This document shows, in pieces, positions 13,601 to 24,056 of a stretch of DNA of 64,000 bases. The notes beneath the pieces were generated by a model that saw only the letters and a program-made list of their open reading frames with translations, did no database searches and had not been told where the DNA came from. The number at the start of each line of letters is the position of its first letter. The first letter of the stretch is position 1. The position numbers and the translations under genes are program-made. The stretch is from Monodelphis domestica (taxonomy: Eukaryota; Chordata; Mammalia; Didelphimorphia; Didelphidae). The stretch covers positions 34,485,351-34,549,350 of the forward strand of contig NC_077230.1 of the NCBI RefSeq assembly GCF_027887165.1, written 5' to 3'.

Positions 13601-16600
13601 TTGATTCAACTTTTGGCCTCAGAATATTGTTGGCTGAAAATTTTCTAAAATGATGGCACAGAGTATTGAAATACACTTAACCTAGAGAAAAGTGCAAGTT
13701 GAATTGTTATGGGCTGATGCAGGTAGGAAGTGATAACATATTAGGATAATTTTCCCTCCATGAGACAGAAGGGGTCTCTGAAGGGGCTGTACAATATTTA
13801 AAAAATAACAGGTAGGTAAAATGGTAAAAGTTTACCAAGAAATACCACTGTCGGTTGTTGGCAAAATAAGAGGAGAGATTGCATGTGTATGTCTTGATTG
13901 ACTGTGCCTGTGTTACTGAGCAAAAAAAGAACATGAGAGCCACAGATGGGCCAATATGACAATGAAGGAAAATAATAAATGTTGAAGGGGATATGGCAGA
14001 ATTGGGACACTAATGCATTGCTAGTGGAGTTGTGAATTAATACAAGCATTCTGGAGGGAAATTTGGAATTATGAGCAAAGGGCTCTAAAAGAACACATTT
14101 GATCCTTTGATCCAGCAATACCACTGCTGGGTTTGTACTCCAAAGAGATAATAAGGAAAAATGCGTATACAAAATATTCATAGCTGAGCTCTTTGTGGTG
14201 GCAAAAATTGGAAAATGAGGGGATGTTCCTCAATTAGGGAATGACTAAACAAATTGTGGTATATGTTGGTGATGGAATACTATTGTGTTATAAGGAATGA
14301 TGACCTACTTGATTTCTATATGAACTGGAAAGACCTCCATGAACTGAAGCAGAGTGAAATGAGCAGAACCAATCGAATGATATACACTGAAAGTGAAACA
14401 TTGTAGAACTATCCAACATAATGAACTTTACTACTCGCAGCATACAATAGTCCAGGACATTGCTGAAGGACTTATGAGAAAGAATCCTATCTATATTCAG
14501 AGAGAGAACTATGGGAATAGAAATGAAAAAGAAAAACTTAAGACTTAACACTTAGAACTTGTTTATATGAATATATGATTTGGGGTTTGAGCTCTATGGT
14601 AAAAATGAATAATATAAAATTAGATATCAAGGGATAACATTTGTACAATCCAGTAGAATTGCTTATTGCTTCTGGGAGGGGAAAAGGTAAAGAAAATGAA
14701 TCATATAAACTTGAAAAAATATTAAAAATAAAAAAAGAATATGAGGTATGAGGTCAATTGAGAAAATATCTATTGATCTTCACACACATATTTTTACACA
14801 TACATAAATAAATAGATACACATGTACATATGATTAAGTCCAACTAAAGATTTCATCACCCACCAGGCATTAGGAGGTATTTCTGACCTGCCCAATTTTG
14901 TTTGTGCTCTAGCTAGCAAGAATAAAATTCTGAATTGCCTCACATTTGGAATTCTTTTGAATCCTCCAAGGATGGTCCCATCTCTTAATAGATACTGAAA
15001 AAGGACCCCCACCACACTGTCTAATGGAGATGGGCATATTTTTTTCAATTTTCTTTTACTTATAAAATAATGAATGGCAATAAAATACAAGCTTTCCTCC
15101 AAACCTAAAGGTGACAACATTGAATATATTTAGTATTTGTAATCATGATGGTCAAATTGCCAAAATCTTGTAAAAAAAGTAAGATTTGTTTCCATTTACT
15201 TTCTAGAAATATTACCCATCAGTAGAAATAGACAAAAAACTAGGATGCACTTTAATAGTTCCTGACCAGTTTCTCAACTGATATGGTAACCTCAATTGGA
15301 AAGTTATGGATATCAGACACTGGAAGATGGAATTGGGGACTTGAGGGTTCTTTGCCTTTATAAGAACCATCACTAGATTCTAAAGTTAGCTAACACCTAG
15401 CTAATCTAACTTCTAGTCTTAGAACCTGATGATGACTCTTCCTCTGCCTCCCATGACCCAGAAACCCCAGCAGCTCCTACCAGGCCAAGTTGCCTCAACT
15501 TCCTTCCTGGGTGGATATTGGGTAAAGTGGCCTGTGTTCCTGGCCAAAGAAGAGACAAAACTACCTGGGTAAAGGTAGATTTTAGTTCAATTTATTTTGG
15601 CCATGGAGAATAACTGAATACACTTTGGATGTAGATAATTTTCCTCTCATCTTGTCTTAACTTGGATTAGGTGGAAACATTTTAGTATTAATACATTCCC
15701 TTACAAAGTCATCACTCCTTAAGTGAAAATATATCGAGTATTTTGCCTGTTTTAGAATACTGCTATTTTTAAAAAGGCTCCAAAGTATTTTCATTGCAAA
15801 AAATAAAGTTTTTTCCTGGTTTACAAAACTCACTTCAGATCTCTTGTTGTTCTGTGAATTTTTGACATACAGATGAAAGAAAAGGGTGGTGGGGATAAGA
15901 AATACAGCAGCCTTGAAAAGCAAAAATTATAAAAAAACGAACTGTGAAAGGAGGGATGATTTTGGAAAAATGGTCTCTAAGGCTCCTTTGAGTTTTTGCT
16001 GTCTATGGTTATATTAACATATAGCCATGGAAGCTTTTTAAATATTGTGTCTCTTGATCTCTAGGTATTGGATGATTACTGTCCTTATTCTACTGAAGCC
16101 CCTAAAACATTGCCAACACAGTGGACAAATATTGAAGTTGGTAATTGGTTATGGAGCATTGGAATGGAGGAGTATGTTGTAAAATTTTATTGTAAAGGAA
16201 TAAATGGTGGAAAACTCCTTATACTGGACAATCGCTCGCTAAAAGTAAGTATGCTAATCTAGGTGATATAGATGAATGTTTACAAAAATATAAATTGCCT
16301 AGATTAACATATGAAGAAATAGAATTCTTAAATAATCCCATATCAGAAAAAGAAATTGAACAAGCCATCAAGGATCTCCTTAAGAAAAACATCCCCAGGG
16401 CCAGATGAATTAACAAGGGAATTCTATCAAACATCAAAGAAAAGCTCAAAGTTCTTTTGGAGAAGAACAAAAGATCAAGGATATCCAGGGAAATAATGAA
16501 AAAAAAAAACGCAAAGGAAGGTGGCCTTTGTAGTACCAGATCTCAAACTATGGTAGCCTTTTTAGTACCAGATCTCAAACTATACTATAAAGCAGTGGTC

Positions 16601-19178
16601 ATCAAAACAATTTGGTAATGGCTAAGAGGGAGAAAGGAGGATCAGTGGAATAGACATGGGTTAAGTGACCTCAGCAAGACAGTCTATGACAAGCCCAAAC
16701 ATCATAGCTTTTGGGACAAAATGTAAAATAAATAATTTTGATTACATCAAATTAAAAAAGTTTTGTACAAACAAAATCAATGCAACAAAAATTAGAAGGG
16801 AAGTAACAAATTGGGAAACAATCTTCATAACAAAATCTCTGACAAAAGTCTAATTACTCAAATTGACAAAGAAGTAAATCAATTGTCCAAAAAAATCAAG
16901 CCATTCTATAATTAATAAATGAGCAAGGGACATGAATAGGCAATTTTCAGTCAAAGGAATCAAAACTATTAATAAGCACATGAAACAGTGTTCTAAATCT
17001 CTAATAATCAGAGAAATGCAAATCAAAACAACTCACCTCATACCTAGAAGATTGGCTAACATGACAGCAAAAGAAAGTAATGAATGATGGGGAGAGGGGG
17101 TGTGGAAAAGTTGGGATATTTGCAATGCTGGTAGACTTGTGAATTGATCCAACCATTCTGGAGGGCCATTTGGAACTATGCCCAAAAGGGGCTAAAAGAC
17201 TGTCTGCCCATCGATCCAGCCATAACACTGCTGGGTTTGTACCTCAATGAGATAATAAGGAAAAAGACATGTACACGAATATTCGTAGCTGCACTCTTTT
17301 TGGTGGCAAAAAATTGGAAAATGAGGGGATGCCCTTCAGTTGGGGAATGGCTGAACAAATTATGGTATATGTTGGTGATAGAATTACTATTGTGCTCAAA
17401 GGAATAATAAAATAGAGGAATTCCATGGGAACTGGAAGAGCCTCCAAGAAGTAATGCAGAGTGAAAGGAGCAGAACCAGGAGAACATTGTACACAGAGAC
17501 TGATACACTGTGGTACAATCGAATGTAATGGATTTTTCCATTAGTGGCAATTCAGTGATCCTGAAGAACCCAGAGGGATCTATGAGAAAGAACACTATTC
17601 ACATTCAGAAGAAAAACTGTAGGAGTAGAAACACCAAAGAAAAACAACTGCTTGATTACATGGGTCTAGGGGGATATGTTTGGGGATGTAGACCATAAAG
17701 GAACATCCTAGTGCAAACATCAACAGCATGGAAACAGGTTATGATCAAGGACACATGTAATACCCAGTGGAATTGAGCATCAGCAATGGGAAGGGTGGGA
17801 AGGGGGAGGGGAGGGAGGAATAGTATATGATTTTTGTAACCAAGGATTAATGTTTGAAATTGACCAAATTAAAAAATAAATAAAATGAAATGAAATGAAA
17901 AAAAAAAGAGTATATAAGGCCACATTTGAATTAATGACTTTTTAAAAAATTTAATTTATTTAGTCAATTTTTAGAACATTATTCCTTGGTTACAAGAATT
18001 ATATTCTTCCCCTCCCTGCCCTCTCCCCACCCTTCCTGAATCTGTTGCTCAATTTCATTGGGTATTATATGTATCCTTGATCAGAACCAATTTCTATGTT
18101 GTTGGTGTTTGCATTATGATGATCATTTAGAGTCTACCTCCCCAGCCATATCTGAGTTAAGGACCTCTTGTTTCTAGGCCTAGCTCTCAATTTGCTAAGC
18201 CACCTGTCATTCTTTTTTAGAACTCTGTGCATTTAAAAAAAAAAACCCACTCTTAACCAGGAAAGCAGTTTTGTAGTTTTTGAACAGTCAGATTAATTTC
18301 ACTGAAACAGATTAAAAAACATTAATCATGGAAAATGGCAAAATTTCATTTAATTTATAGTAAATAGAATCTCATATTTTATAAGGCCTAAATTGCAAAT
18401 CCTGGTTAGTATGATACCTTTGTCTTTGACTAGAGATACTTGATCCATGAAATATGATAACTTACTAGACAAAAAAAATTCTTCTTGGATTCATTTATTT
18501 CCTAAGAGAATAGAATTTTTAGGGTTTTAAAATATACTTTCTCTCATAACATGTTTCTAGGATTTTCCTAAAATATAGTATTTGATTTAAGTTCCTTTAA
18601 GCTGTAAATGTCTGATATTCTGAGCCTTCAATTTTAATTTAATTTTTAATTTTAAAAATAAATTAATAATACATTTAAGTATTGATTGATTTTATTATTC
18701 ATTCTTTTACTTAAGTAAACAGGAATGTTTTAATTAATTTAATTTTCCATTTAATTTTTTTTCAATTCCGGATTGTTTCAATAGCACAAGCATCATTGGA
18801 CTCCCATCTAGATAAATAACAATTAATGCATGAAATCCCAAAATGTTTCACAAAGGCAAACTATTATGGTAGTTCCTTAATGTATTTTAGGATTGTACGA
18901 TGTAATTTTTTACTTCATCCAGACCTAGGGAATATTTTTCTATTGTTGGAAAATCTGTGTTCTTTAAAATGATCCTATAGCAGCTTCATTTTCAGGTTCA
19001 TTATGTAAAGAATTAGAAAATCTATTCATCTGAATAAGTAGATGCAAAATTACACTTTTAATTTTTCTTTCCAAAGGAAATCGAAGTCAACAGGAAGAAA
19101 GACCGCCGGAAAATACTTAAGGCTATTAAGAAAAATAGAGATTTTTTGGAAAAAAATCATATTTGGGTCTTACTATAG
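1189..19178 (+). CDS. Unit A: neurabin-like PDZ-SAM gene, exons 3-11 (5' end outside window)
   Basis: Nine exons (1189-1296, 1767-1872, 3673-3755, 6548-6635, 8638-8848, 12259-12370, 13175-13271, 16065-16244, 19077-19178) join in one frame with GT-AG introns and a terminal TAG. They encode the second half of a PDZ domain, a short helical linker, a Lys/Glu-rich stretch and a C-terminal SAM domain. The best family match I can recall is neurabin (PPP1R9A): same PDZ, coiled-coil and SAM order, an IGREPP motif at the PDZ end (IGREKP in neurabin), and a similar lead into SAM (VLDD; neurabin EILDD). The visible coding length is 1087 bp; with exons 1-2 like those of unit C the protein would be about 420 residues, far shorter than neurabin. 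A scaffold role (PDZ peptide binding, SAM association) is inferred from the family. The sequence is too diverged to be the conserved PPP1R9A orthologue. Expression is unknown. Confidence 0.75.
1767..1872 (+). CDS. Unit A exon 4: end of PDZ and following helix
   Basis: A 106-bp exon whose first base completes a Gln codon left by exon 3, then reads [20 protein letters not shown] and a charged helix, ending in phase 0 at GTATTA. The IGRE motif at the last PDZ strand and the Glu/Arg-rich helix after it are the strongest neurabin/spinophilin signatures in the window. It differs from the unit C copy at one synonymous site (a Val codon). Confidence 0.82.
3165..3262 (+). repeat. L2-type 3' end, ancient
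   Basis: Contains the GTAAGCCCCTGGAGG ... ATCCCCAGGAC ... GATGCTTAAGAAAT pattern typical of L2 3' ends. The copy at 59785-59884 came with the segmental duplication. Confidence 0.5.
3673..3755 (+). CDS. Unit A exon 5: linker exon
   Basis: An 83-bp open segment after TTTAAAG. It starts in phase 0, matching the end of exon 4, and ends in phase 2, exactly the phase exon 6 needs; without it exon 6 would begin with a stop. It ends in a Trp-Tyr-Trp-Met run that can be aligned with a Tyr-Trp pair in the neurabin coiled coil. The donor GTATAT runs directly into an AT microsatellite. No homology was recognised for the first two thirds. The same exon is present in unit C. Confidence 0.62.
4199..4890. 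other. Unit A intron 5, unassigned sequence
   Basis: Follows the right boundary of the duplication. GC is higher than nearby at 4200-4540, then T-rich runs. I recognise no gene or repeat family here. Confidence 0.4.
4891..5127 (+). mobile_element. Marsupial tRNA-derived SINE with target-site duplication
   Basis: SINE body 4906-5109 with a tRNA-like Pol III A box (TAGCTCAGTGG) and B box (GGTTCAAATCT), the GGGCAAGTCACTTGACCC core and an A-rich tail. It is flanked by 15-bp repeats TATGTAACAGGCTAG (4891-4905) and TATGCAACAGGCTAG (5113-5127) with one mismatch. This family, common in opossum, is the main clue to the organism. Confidence 0.88.
5128..6389. other. Unit A intron 5, unassigned sequence
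   Basis: No exon seen. The block 5168-5760 has moderate GC and the look of a dispersed repeat, possibly a fragment of a long terminal repeat, but I cannot name a family. The rest is AT-rich and featureless. Confidence 0.35.
6390..6500 (-). repeat. MIR-like SINE fragment, ancient
   Basis: The antisense core GGCTAAGTGACTTGCCCAAG followed by decayed sequence is a MIR/THER signature. It lies about 50 bases upstream of exon 6. Confidence 0.5.
6548..6635 (+). CDS. Unit A exon 6: coiled-coil remnant
   Basis: An 88-bp exon with acceptor CTTCCACAG and donor GTAAGA. One base completes a Ser codon with exon 5, followed by 29 codons, ending in phase 0. The encoded segment ([18 protein letters not shown]...) is helical and acidic. 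The matching exon in unit B (29699-29795) has the same phases but more heptad-like Leu/Glu/Lys spacing, so the A version seems to be drifting from a coiled coil. Confidence 0.68.
6636..8637. other. Unit A intron 6
   Basis: No further exon found. It contains TA-rich microsatellite sequence near 7660-7700 and 7800-7910 and an L2-like piece near 8045-8110. Parts of 7530-8630 resemble 29870-30916 in unit B, confirming the intron is shared by both units. Confidence 0.5.
8638..8848 (+). CDS. Unit A exon 7: acidic linker
   Basis: A 211-bp exon (acceptor ATTTCAG, donor GTAAGA) entering in phase 0 and leaving in phase 1. The product is rich in Glu, Lys and Asn and ends in a [11 protein letters not shown] motif that matches GQLLAAEDISL in unit B. 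It is 78 bp longer than its B counterpart, an in-frame difference of 26 residues that includes an EEELLLEQ patch. Confidence 0.75.
9525..11030 (-). mobile_element. Old L1 fragment in unit A intron 7
   Basis: Antisense L1 3' end: a T-run at 9530, a 3' UTR, then ORF2 C-terminal and further L1 sequence, heavily mutated. Intron 7 of unit B has a related old L1 at 31272 with the same 3' UTR words (AAATCTCATGAAG, GTTTTGATCT), so the insertion probably predates the A/B duplication. Confidence 0.75.
11965..12115 (-). repeat. MIR/THER-like SINE fragment, ancient (unit A)
   Basis: Antisense MIR words GAAGGAACCTCAAAGACCA and AATGAGGCCCGGAGA. A related fragment stands at 43985-44140 in unit B at the same distance from exon 8, so it predates the A/B split. 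Confidence 0.6.
12259..12370 (+). CDS. Unit A exon 8: Lys/Glu-rich linker
   Basis: A 112-bp exon after TTTTCTTAG. Two bases complete a Glu codon; the exon leaves in phase 2 at GTAAGA. It encodes a run of Lys and Glu, then [17 protein letters not shown]-type sequence (first residue supplied as ST), matched by SSGKPAMGKAPMQFSWF in unit B (44267-44369). The conserved Gly-Lys-Pro and Phe-Ser-Trp-Phe positions across diverged copies support a real exon. Confidence 0.76.
12371..13174. other. Unit A intron 8
   Basis: An 804-bp intron, alignable with unit B 44370-45168 almost throughout. No additional feature seen. Confidence 0.5.
13175..13271 (+). CDS. Unit A exon 9: basic segment before SAM
   Basis: A 97-bp exon (acceptor TTCTAG, donor GTAAAT), phase 2 in and phase 0 out. 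It encodes an aromatic and basic segment with [14 protein letters not shown], matched by [14 protein letters not shown] in unit B exon 45169-45265, which has exactly the same length. No domain was recognised. Confidence 0.76.
13948..14745 (+). mobile_element. 5'-truncated L1, 3' end, in unit A intron 9
   Basis: L1 ORF2 C-terminal coding remnant on the plus strand (GCATTGCTAGTGGAGTTGTG, CATTCTGGAGGGAAATTTGG), 3' UTR and an A-rich end. Several mutations put it among the middle-aged copies. Intron 9 of unit B lacks it. Confidence 0.82.
14746..16064. other. Unit A intron 9, unassigned sequence
   Basis: No exon or named repeat seen. Only the last 100 or so bases before exon 10 match the short intron 9 of unit B. 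Confidence 0.4.
16065..16244 (+). CDS. Unit A exon 10: SAM domain, helices 1-4
   Basis: A 180-bp phase 0 exon (acceptor GATCTCTAG, donor GTAAGT). It reads VLDD, then a SAM domain with the usual Trp-Leu near helix 1, Ile-Gly-Met-Glu-Glu-Tyr, Phe, Ile-Asn-Gly and Leu-Leu-Ile-Leu positions. This pattern fits the neurabin C-terminal SAM domain. An L1 fragment begins about 12 bases after the donor. Confidence 0.8.
16257..17912 (+). mobile_element. L1 with internal deletion, directly after unit A exon 10
   Basis: Begins in the ORF2 region before RT (compare TTTACAAAAATATAAATTGC), jumps over most of the RT region, and continues through the ORF2 C-terminus and 3' UTR to an A-rich tail. The ORF is interrupted. 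The first L1 base lies about 12 bases after the splice donor. Confidence 0.82.
17938..18158 (-). mobile_element. L1 3' UTR fragment, antisense
   Basis: Starts with a T/A-rich tail and carries the antisense of the L1 3' UTR that ends the element just upstream (TTATTCCTTGGTTACAAGAA, GGGTATTATATGTATCCTTG). The two elements stand tail to tail about 25 bases apart. Confidence 0.78.
18159..18220 (-). repeat. SINE remnant shared with unit B
   Basis: Antisense SINE words TCTAGGCCTAGCTCTCAATT followed by GCTAAGCCACCTGTC match the fuller antisense SINE of unit B intron 10 (45868-46050). It predates the A/B duplication and was cut by the L1 to its left. Confidence 0.6.
19077..19178 (+). CDS. Unit A exon 11: SAM helix 5 and C-terminus
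   Basis: The terminal exon after CTTTCCAAAG, entering in phase 0, 33 codons and a TAG. It carries the basic last SAM helix ([13 protein letters not shown]). Where SAM domains usually have Leu-Gly-(Ile/Val) before this helix, unit A has Ile-Glu-Val, while unit B keeps Ile-Gly-Ile. No PDZ-binding motif is apparent at the very C-terminus. Confidence 0.77.
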   Translation, partial: EIEVNRKKDRRKILKAIKKNRDFLEKNHIWVLL

Positions 19179-19234
19179 AAATTGATGGAAAGAAGACACA
19201 GAACCTGAAATATATGGCAAAAATGGAAAATGCA

Positions 19235-20632
19235 ATTACTTTTATTATATTGAATTTTCATCATTTTACTTGTATGTTACTTTTGCTATATGAACTTTTA
19301 ATCATTTTATTACTGTTATTCTGTTATAATTAACTTTTAATCATTTTGTTACTGTTACTTTTGTTGTTATTAACTTTTAATCATTTCACTTCAATGTTAC
19401 TTTTGTTATATGAACTTTTAAGGGATTTACTTCCATGTTACTTTTGTTATATGAACTTTTAATCATTTCACTTCTATTTTACTCTTGTTATATGAACTTT
19501 TAAGGGATTTTACATCCATGTTGACTTTTGTTATATGAACTTTTAAGGGATTTTACTTACATGTTACATTTGTTCTATGAACTTTTAATCATTTCACTTC
19601 TATGTTACTTTTGTTATATGAACTTTTAAGGGATTTTACTTCCATATTACTTTTGTTATATGAACTTTTAATCATTTTATTACTGTTATTCTGTTATTAT
19701 TAACTTTTAATCATTTTATTACTGTTACTATTGTTATTATTAACTTTTAGTCATTTCATTTCCTTGTTACTTTTGTTATATGAACTTTTAAGGGATTTTA
19801 CTTCCATGTTACTATTGTTATATAAACTTTTAATCATTTTATTACTGTTATTCTGTTATTATTAACTTTTAATCATTTTATTACTGTTACTTTTGTTATT
19901 ATTAACTTTTAATCATTTCACTTCCATGTTACTTTTGTTATATGAACTTTTAAGGGATTTACTTCCATGTTATTTTTGTTATTATTAATTTAAATCATTT
20001 CACTTCTATGTTACTTTTGTTATATGAACTTTTAAGGGATTTTACATCCATGTTGACTTTGGTTATATGAACTTTTAAGGGATTTTACTTCCATGTTACT
20101 TTTGTTATATGAACTTTTAATCATTTTATTACTGTTACTTTTGGTATTATTAACTTTTAATCATTTCACTTTCATGTTACATTTGTTCTATGAACCTTTA
20201 AGGGATTTTACTTCCATGTTACTTTTGTTATATGAACTTTTAAAGGATTTACTTCCATGTTACTTTTGTTATATGAACTTTTAAGAGATTTTACTTCCAT
20301 GTTACTTTTTTTATTACTAAGTTTTTAATCATTTCACTTCTTTGTTACTTTTGTTATATGAACTTTTAAGTGATTTACTTCCATGTTACCTTTGTTATAT
20401 GAACTTTTAATGGATTTTACTTCCATGTAACTTTTGTTATATGAACTTTTAAGGGATTTTCTTCCATTGTTAATTTTGTTATATTTACTTTTAAGGGATT
20501 TTACTTCCATGTTACTTTTGTTATATGAACTTTTAATCATTTTATTACCGTTACTTTTGTTATTATTAACTATTAATCATTTCACTTCTATGTTTCTTTT
20601 GTTTCATTATTAACTTTTAATTATTTCATTTT
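19235..20632 (+). repeat. Minisatellite of about 42-bp units after the unit A stop
   Basis: About 34 imperfect units over 1.4 kb. Two unit types alternate: one with ACTTTTAAGGGATTTTACTT then CCATGTTACTTTTGTTATATGA, the other with ACTTTTAATCATTTTATTAC and TGTTATTATTA. The array starts 57 bases after the TAG and would be 3' UTR. The matching place in unit B holds about 60 bp of single-copy sequence, so the array grew in the A lineage. Confidence 0.92.
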
Positions 20633-21539
20633 TAAGTAAGTATTATTTTGATAGAGGATAATTTTTGCACAGGTTAATAATTGTTAGTATCATACATATA
20701 AAATTTGAAAAAATGGTTATAATATGCACGTATACTTTTTTATAAGAACCAATATGGAATTTCCTCCATATGACCATAATGTAAAAAGCAATCATTCTAA
20801 TCTAACAAAATATTTAGTTATTTTTCCTTTTCAACTTTTCATTGCCACTGCCACCAGCTTTAAAGAATCTGTCTCAAGTATTCTTTATTAGTTCATCATC
20901 CCAGAGAACTCAATAGGCTTTAGTCAAGCCCTCATGATGCTCTCTTACTTTTGTTTCAGAATCTATTTAAACAAAAGAAATGCATATAAAAATCTGTACA
21001 TGTTATAGATTTCCTGTAAGGATACATATTGTTCATGAGAATCTCCTTATTACCTTACTTTTTTGTCATAATCCTCTCCAAATCATATTTTAAGAGCTAC
21101 AAAGTATAGTTTTATATTCATCACTCTCTTATAGAATTTAGTTTAAATTTCTATCAAAGTATTTTAAATAACAATGAAAATAACTTCATAAAACTTTCCC
21201 CCTTAAAATTTCAGTTCATTCTCTCATAAAGGTATAAAAGCTCAGTGGAATAAGGATACCTCTATAGGAATACAGGCAGCACTTATGCTTTGGGACATGG
21301 GTGAACAGAACACGTTGGAGGGCAATGAAATTAGAGCTAAGAGATATCCCAAAACTATCCTCATTAAGGACATTGTAACATGTAAGGCATCCATTGATGT
21401 TAAGTGAGCAGCCTAGATGTAATCATAAAACTGACTGGACAGGACCCTTCCTCCTGATAGGGAATATTTTAATATGGATACTTGCACACACATATGTATT
21501 TCCATTTAAGTGTGTATACACATATATACAATAATCTAT
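20633..21539. other. Intergenic, downstream of unit A
   Basis: The first part (20633-21250) aligns loosely with 47030-47700 downstream of unit B, so the duplication includes 3' flanking DNA. No gene seen. Confidence 0.45.
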
Positions 21540-22330
21540 ACTAAAAAATAAGCATCATATGAAACTGAGAAACACTAGCAGTTATACCAATAAATATAAG
21601 AGTAACGAAAAAATACCAACTCTCCCCAATACTATTTGAAATTTTTCTGGAAATCCAATAGTAATAAGAAAGACAAATCCAGGACCTAAAGGGATGAAAA
21701 CAGGAGTATATCTAGTTATTCTTATTTGCTTATAACTGACAGATGTCTTAGAAAATCCTAAAAAATCAGGAGATATTGTAACTGAGATGAGAATTTATAG
21801 CAAATTTCCATTCTACAAAGTAGACCCTCAAAAATCAATTCTATTTCTATATAATAGCCAAAAAGATTCAATGGGTAGTAATAGAGATAAAAATCACATT
21901 GTAAATAACTATAAATAGCTGCAAATAACATGTTAGGAACAAACTACTGAAATATACAAACTAATTGTATAAACAACATTATAAAGTGATCCTTCAGGAA
22001 GAAAAGAAAACTGTAAATAGCTGGAGGGGAATATTCATTATTCATGACTGGTGATCATAATTTAGGGGAAGTGTCAGTGCTACTCTACTTAACCAATTTC
22101 TAGTGCTATGGCAATCAGATTTTTAAAGGTTACATTATGAAATTCAATAGAATTATAACAACTCAAATTAAAAAAATATATATAAAGGGGAATAATGAAT
22201 GAAGACTGGGAAATATAAAGTCTGTAAATTAAATACTGAGTCCAGACTTCATACTGTTATATGGAAGCAATCACCAAAGCCATACTCTAATGATTAAAAT
22301 ATTGAAAATGAAATTTTGTATATATAGTCA
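21540..22330 (+). mobile_element. Old L1 ORF2 fragment, sense
   Basis: Translates in broken frames to the stretch of L1 ORF2 after the RT core. Highly mutated and much older than the other sense L1 pieces. Confidence 0.6.
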
Positions 22331-22349
22331 GTGAAGGGTGGTTTAGCAT

Positions 22350-23350
22350 AAATGTTTGTTGTATTGTGACAAAGGCTTTTTTCTATATCAAAAAATTATG
22401 TGGTTTAGGTCGTTTTTCTTTTCTATATGATTGTCTTTACTCTTTTCCTTATGTTAAACTATCTTTTGTATTCCCCGCATAAATCTAATTTTTTTAATCA
22501 CAGATTGGTTTTTGGATCAATCACTGTATTTTGTTGACAGAATTTTACTAAAAATTGTTAAATTAAAATTCATTAAAAGTCTGGACTTCTGTAATTTTTC
22601 CTTCCCTTGTTTAAGTGTTAGGATTATAATTATTCAGTGAAATTTAATAGTGCTTTCTCAATGTTTTGAAAATATTTTATGTGTATAGTAATACTATAAT
22701 TATTCTTTGAAAGTTTGACTCAATTCAAGACTAGGAATTTTTCACCAATATCCCCTGAATTCCCACTTTGGCATGGCATTTCATTTATACTTTGATTTCT
22801 TTCTCTCAATTTGATTATTAAAGAACTTTATATGGGATTCTGTTAGTTTGGATATTTAACATGCTCGAAGATTTTTCTCTATTTTGTATTTTCAGTTTTA
22901 TCATCATAAAATCATATAAAGTTGGAAATTATTTGATTCCAGTTTTGTGTTTTATTATATTTTCTAGATTCTTAATTGGATTTTCTTCCATCTTTCTAAT
23001 CATGTTGATGATTTGTCAAATTTGTTCATCTTTTTCAAAAAATCAACTTGTAGTTTTATGCATTATTTTCATCATTTGCAAAGTGGATTTTTTACTTAGT
23101 TTTCTCTAATTTTTCATAGTTCATTTTTCTATATTTTCTATTTATTAGCTGCGTTTCAGATATTTTAGTATGTTATTTCATCCTTACAATTTCCAATTGC
23201 ATTTCCTGTTTTACCTAAAAGTTTATCAATTAAAAAGTCATGTTGGTTTTCCAAGTTATGTCTCTTAAAATTGTTTTATATTATTTCAAATTTTTTAAAT
23301 TGTCTTTTCTTTTTCCTATAAAATGTGGGAAATGAATAATAAACTCTTTT
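22350..23350 (-). mobile_element. Old L1 ORF2 fragment, antisense
   Basis: Antisense of the L1 RT region (CAAAGGCTTTTTTCTATATC ... TTATGTGG, matching the same region of the intact L1 near 36345). Decayed, with many indels. Confidence 0.65.
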
Positions 23351-23359
23351 ATGAATTTA

Positions 23360-23790
23360 TATTGTCAATCAAATTTCTATATCGGCCATGTTGAAAAAAT
23401 ACGAATGTCTTATTCTGTACTCTTGAGTCTTTAATTCATCAGGAGGTAAATAGTATGCTTTTTCATTAAGCATCTTGAATGATGGTTGGTCATTACACTG
23501 ATTAGAATTCCTAATTTGTTCAATGTTTTTGTCATTACCATATTGTTCTCCTTGGCTCTGTTTACTTGTCTCTCCTTCACACTTTACAAGTCTTCCCATT
23601 ATTTTCTCAAACCTTCTTCCGTTATTTATTGAAATACAATACCATTCTATCATATTTCCATCACATAACTTTCAGCCATTCCCCAATTTGTGGGCTTGCC
23701 TTCAAATTTCTATCCCTAGCCACATTAAAAAGGTATATAATATATTTTAAAATATGTATGCAAATACATATATGTGATATATATCTTTAT
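23360..23790 (-). mobile_element. Old L1-type 3' end, antisense
   Basis: The antisense words CAGCCATTCCCCAATTTGTGGG near 23676 match the L1 ORF2 C-terminal coding region; the flanking 3' UTR-like sequence is weak. Family assignment is tentative. Confidence 0.45.
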
Positions 23791-23904
23791 GTATATGACT
23801 ATCACTCCCTTCCTCTGGCCTCCCTCTAATTACCCCATTTTCCCACAGTAAGGCCAGCTACATCTCTCACTATGAGTTCTAAGGGGGTAGTATCCTTTTT
23901 TATA

Positions 23905-24056
23905 CTTTTTAAACTTTTACCTTATATCTTAGTACCAATACTAAGTAAAAAGTTCCAAGGCAGAAGAACAGTAAGGTCTAGGCAAAGTTGCCAAATTTGA
24001 ATGCAGGTCCTGTCTGTAGGTCTGGCTCTCTAACCATTGAAAAACCCAGCTGTCCT
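23905..24056 (-). mobile_element. Marsupial SINE, antisense, decayed
   Basis: Antisense of the tRNA-derived SINE: TTACCTTATATCTTAGTACC, CAAGGCAGAAGAACAGTAAG, TCTGGCTCTCTAACCATTGA. About 20 percent diverged from the copy at 4906. Confidence 0.72.

Noticed and set aside
13798-14181. 127-codon open frame on the minus strand
   Set aside because: It is the antisense of an L1 ORF2 remnant and its flank.
19235-20632. Regular repeats that might suggest a CRISPR array or a repeat protein
   Set aside because: Units are contiguous without unique spacers, and the open frames across them simply reflect a unit length divisible by three. It is a eukaryotic minisatellite.
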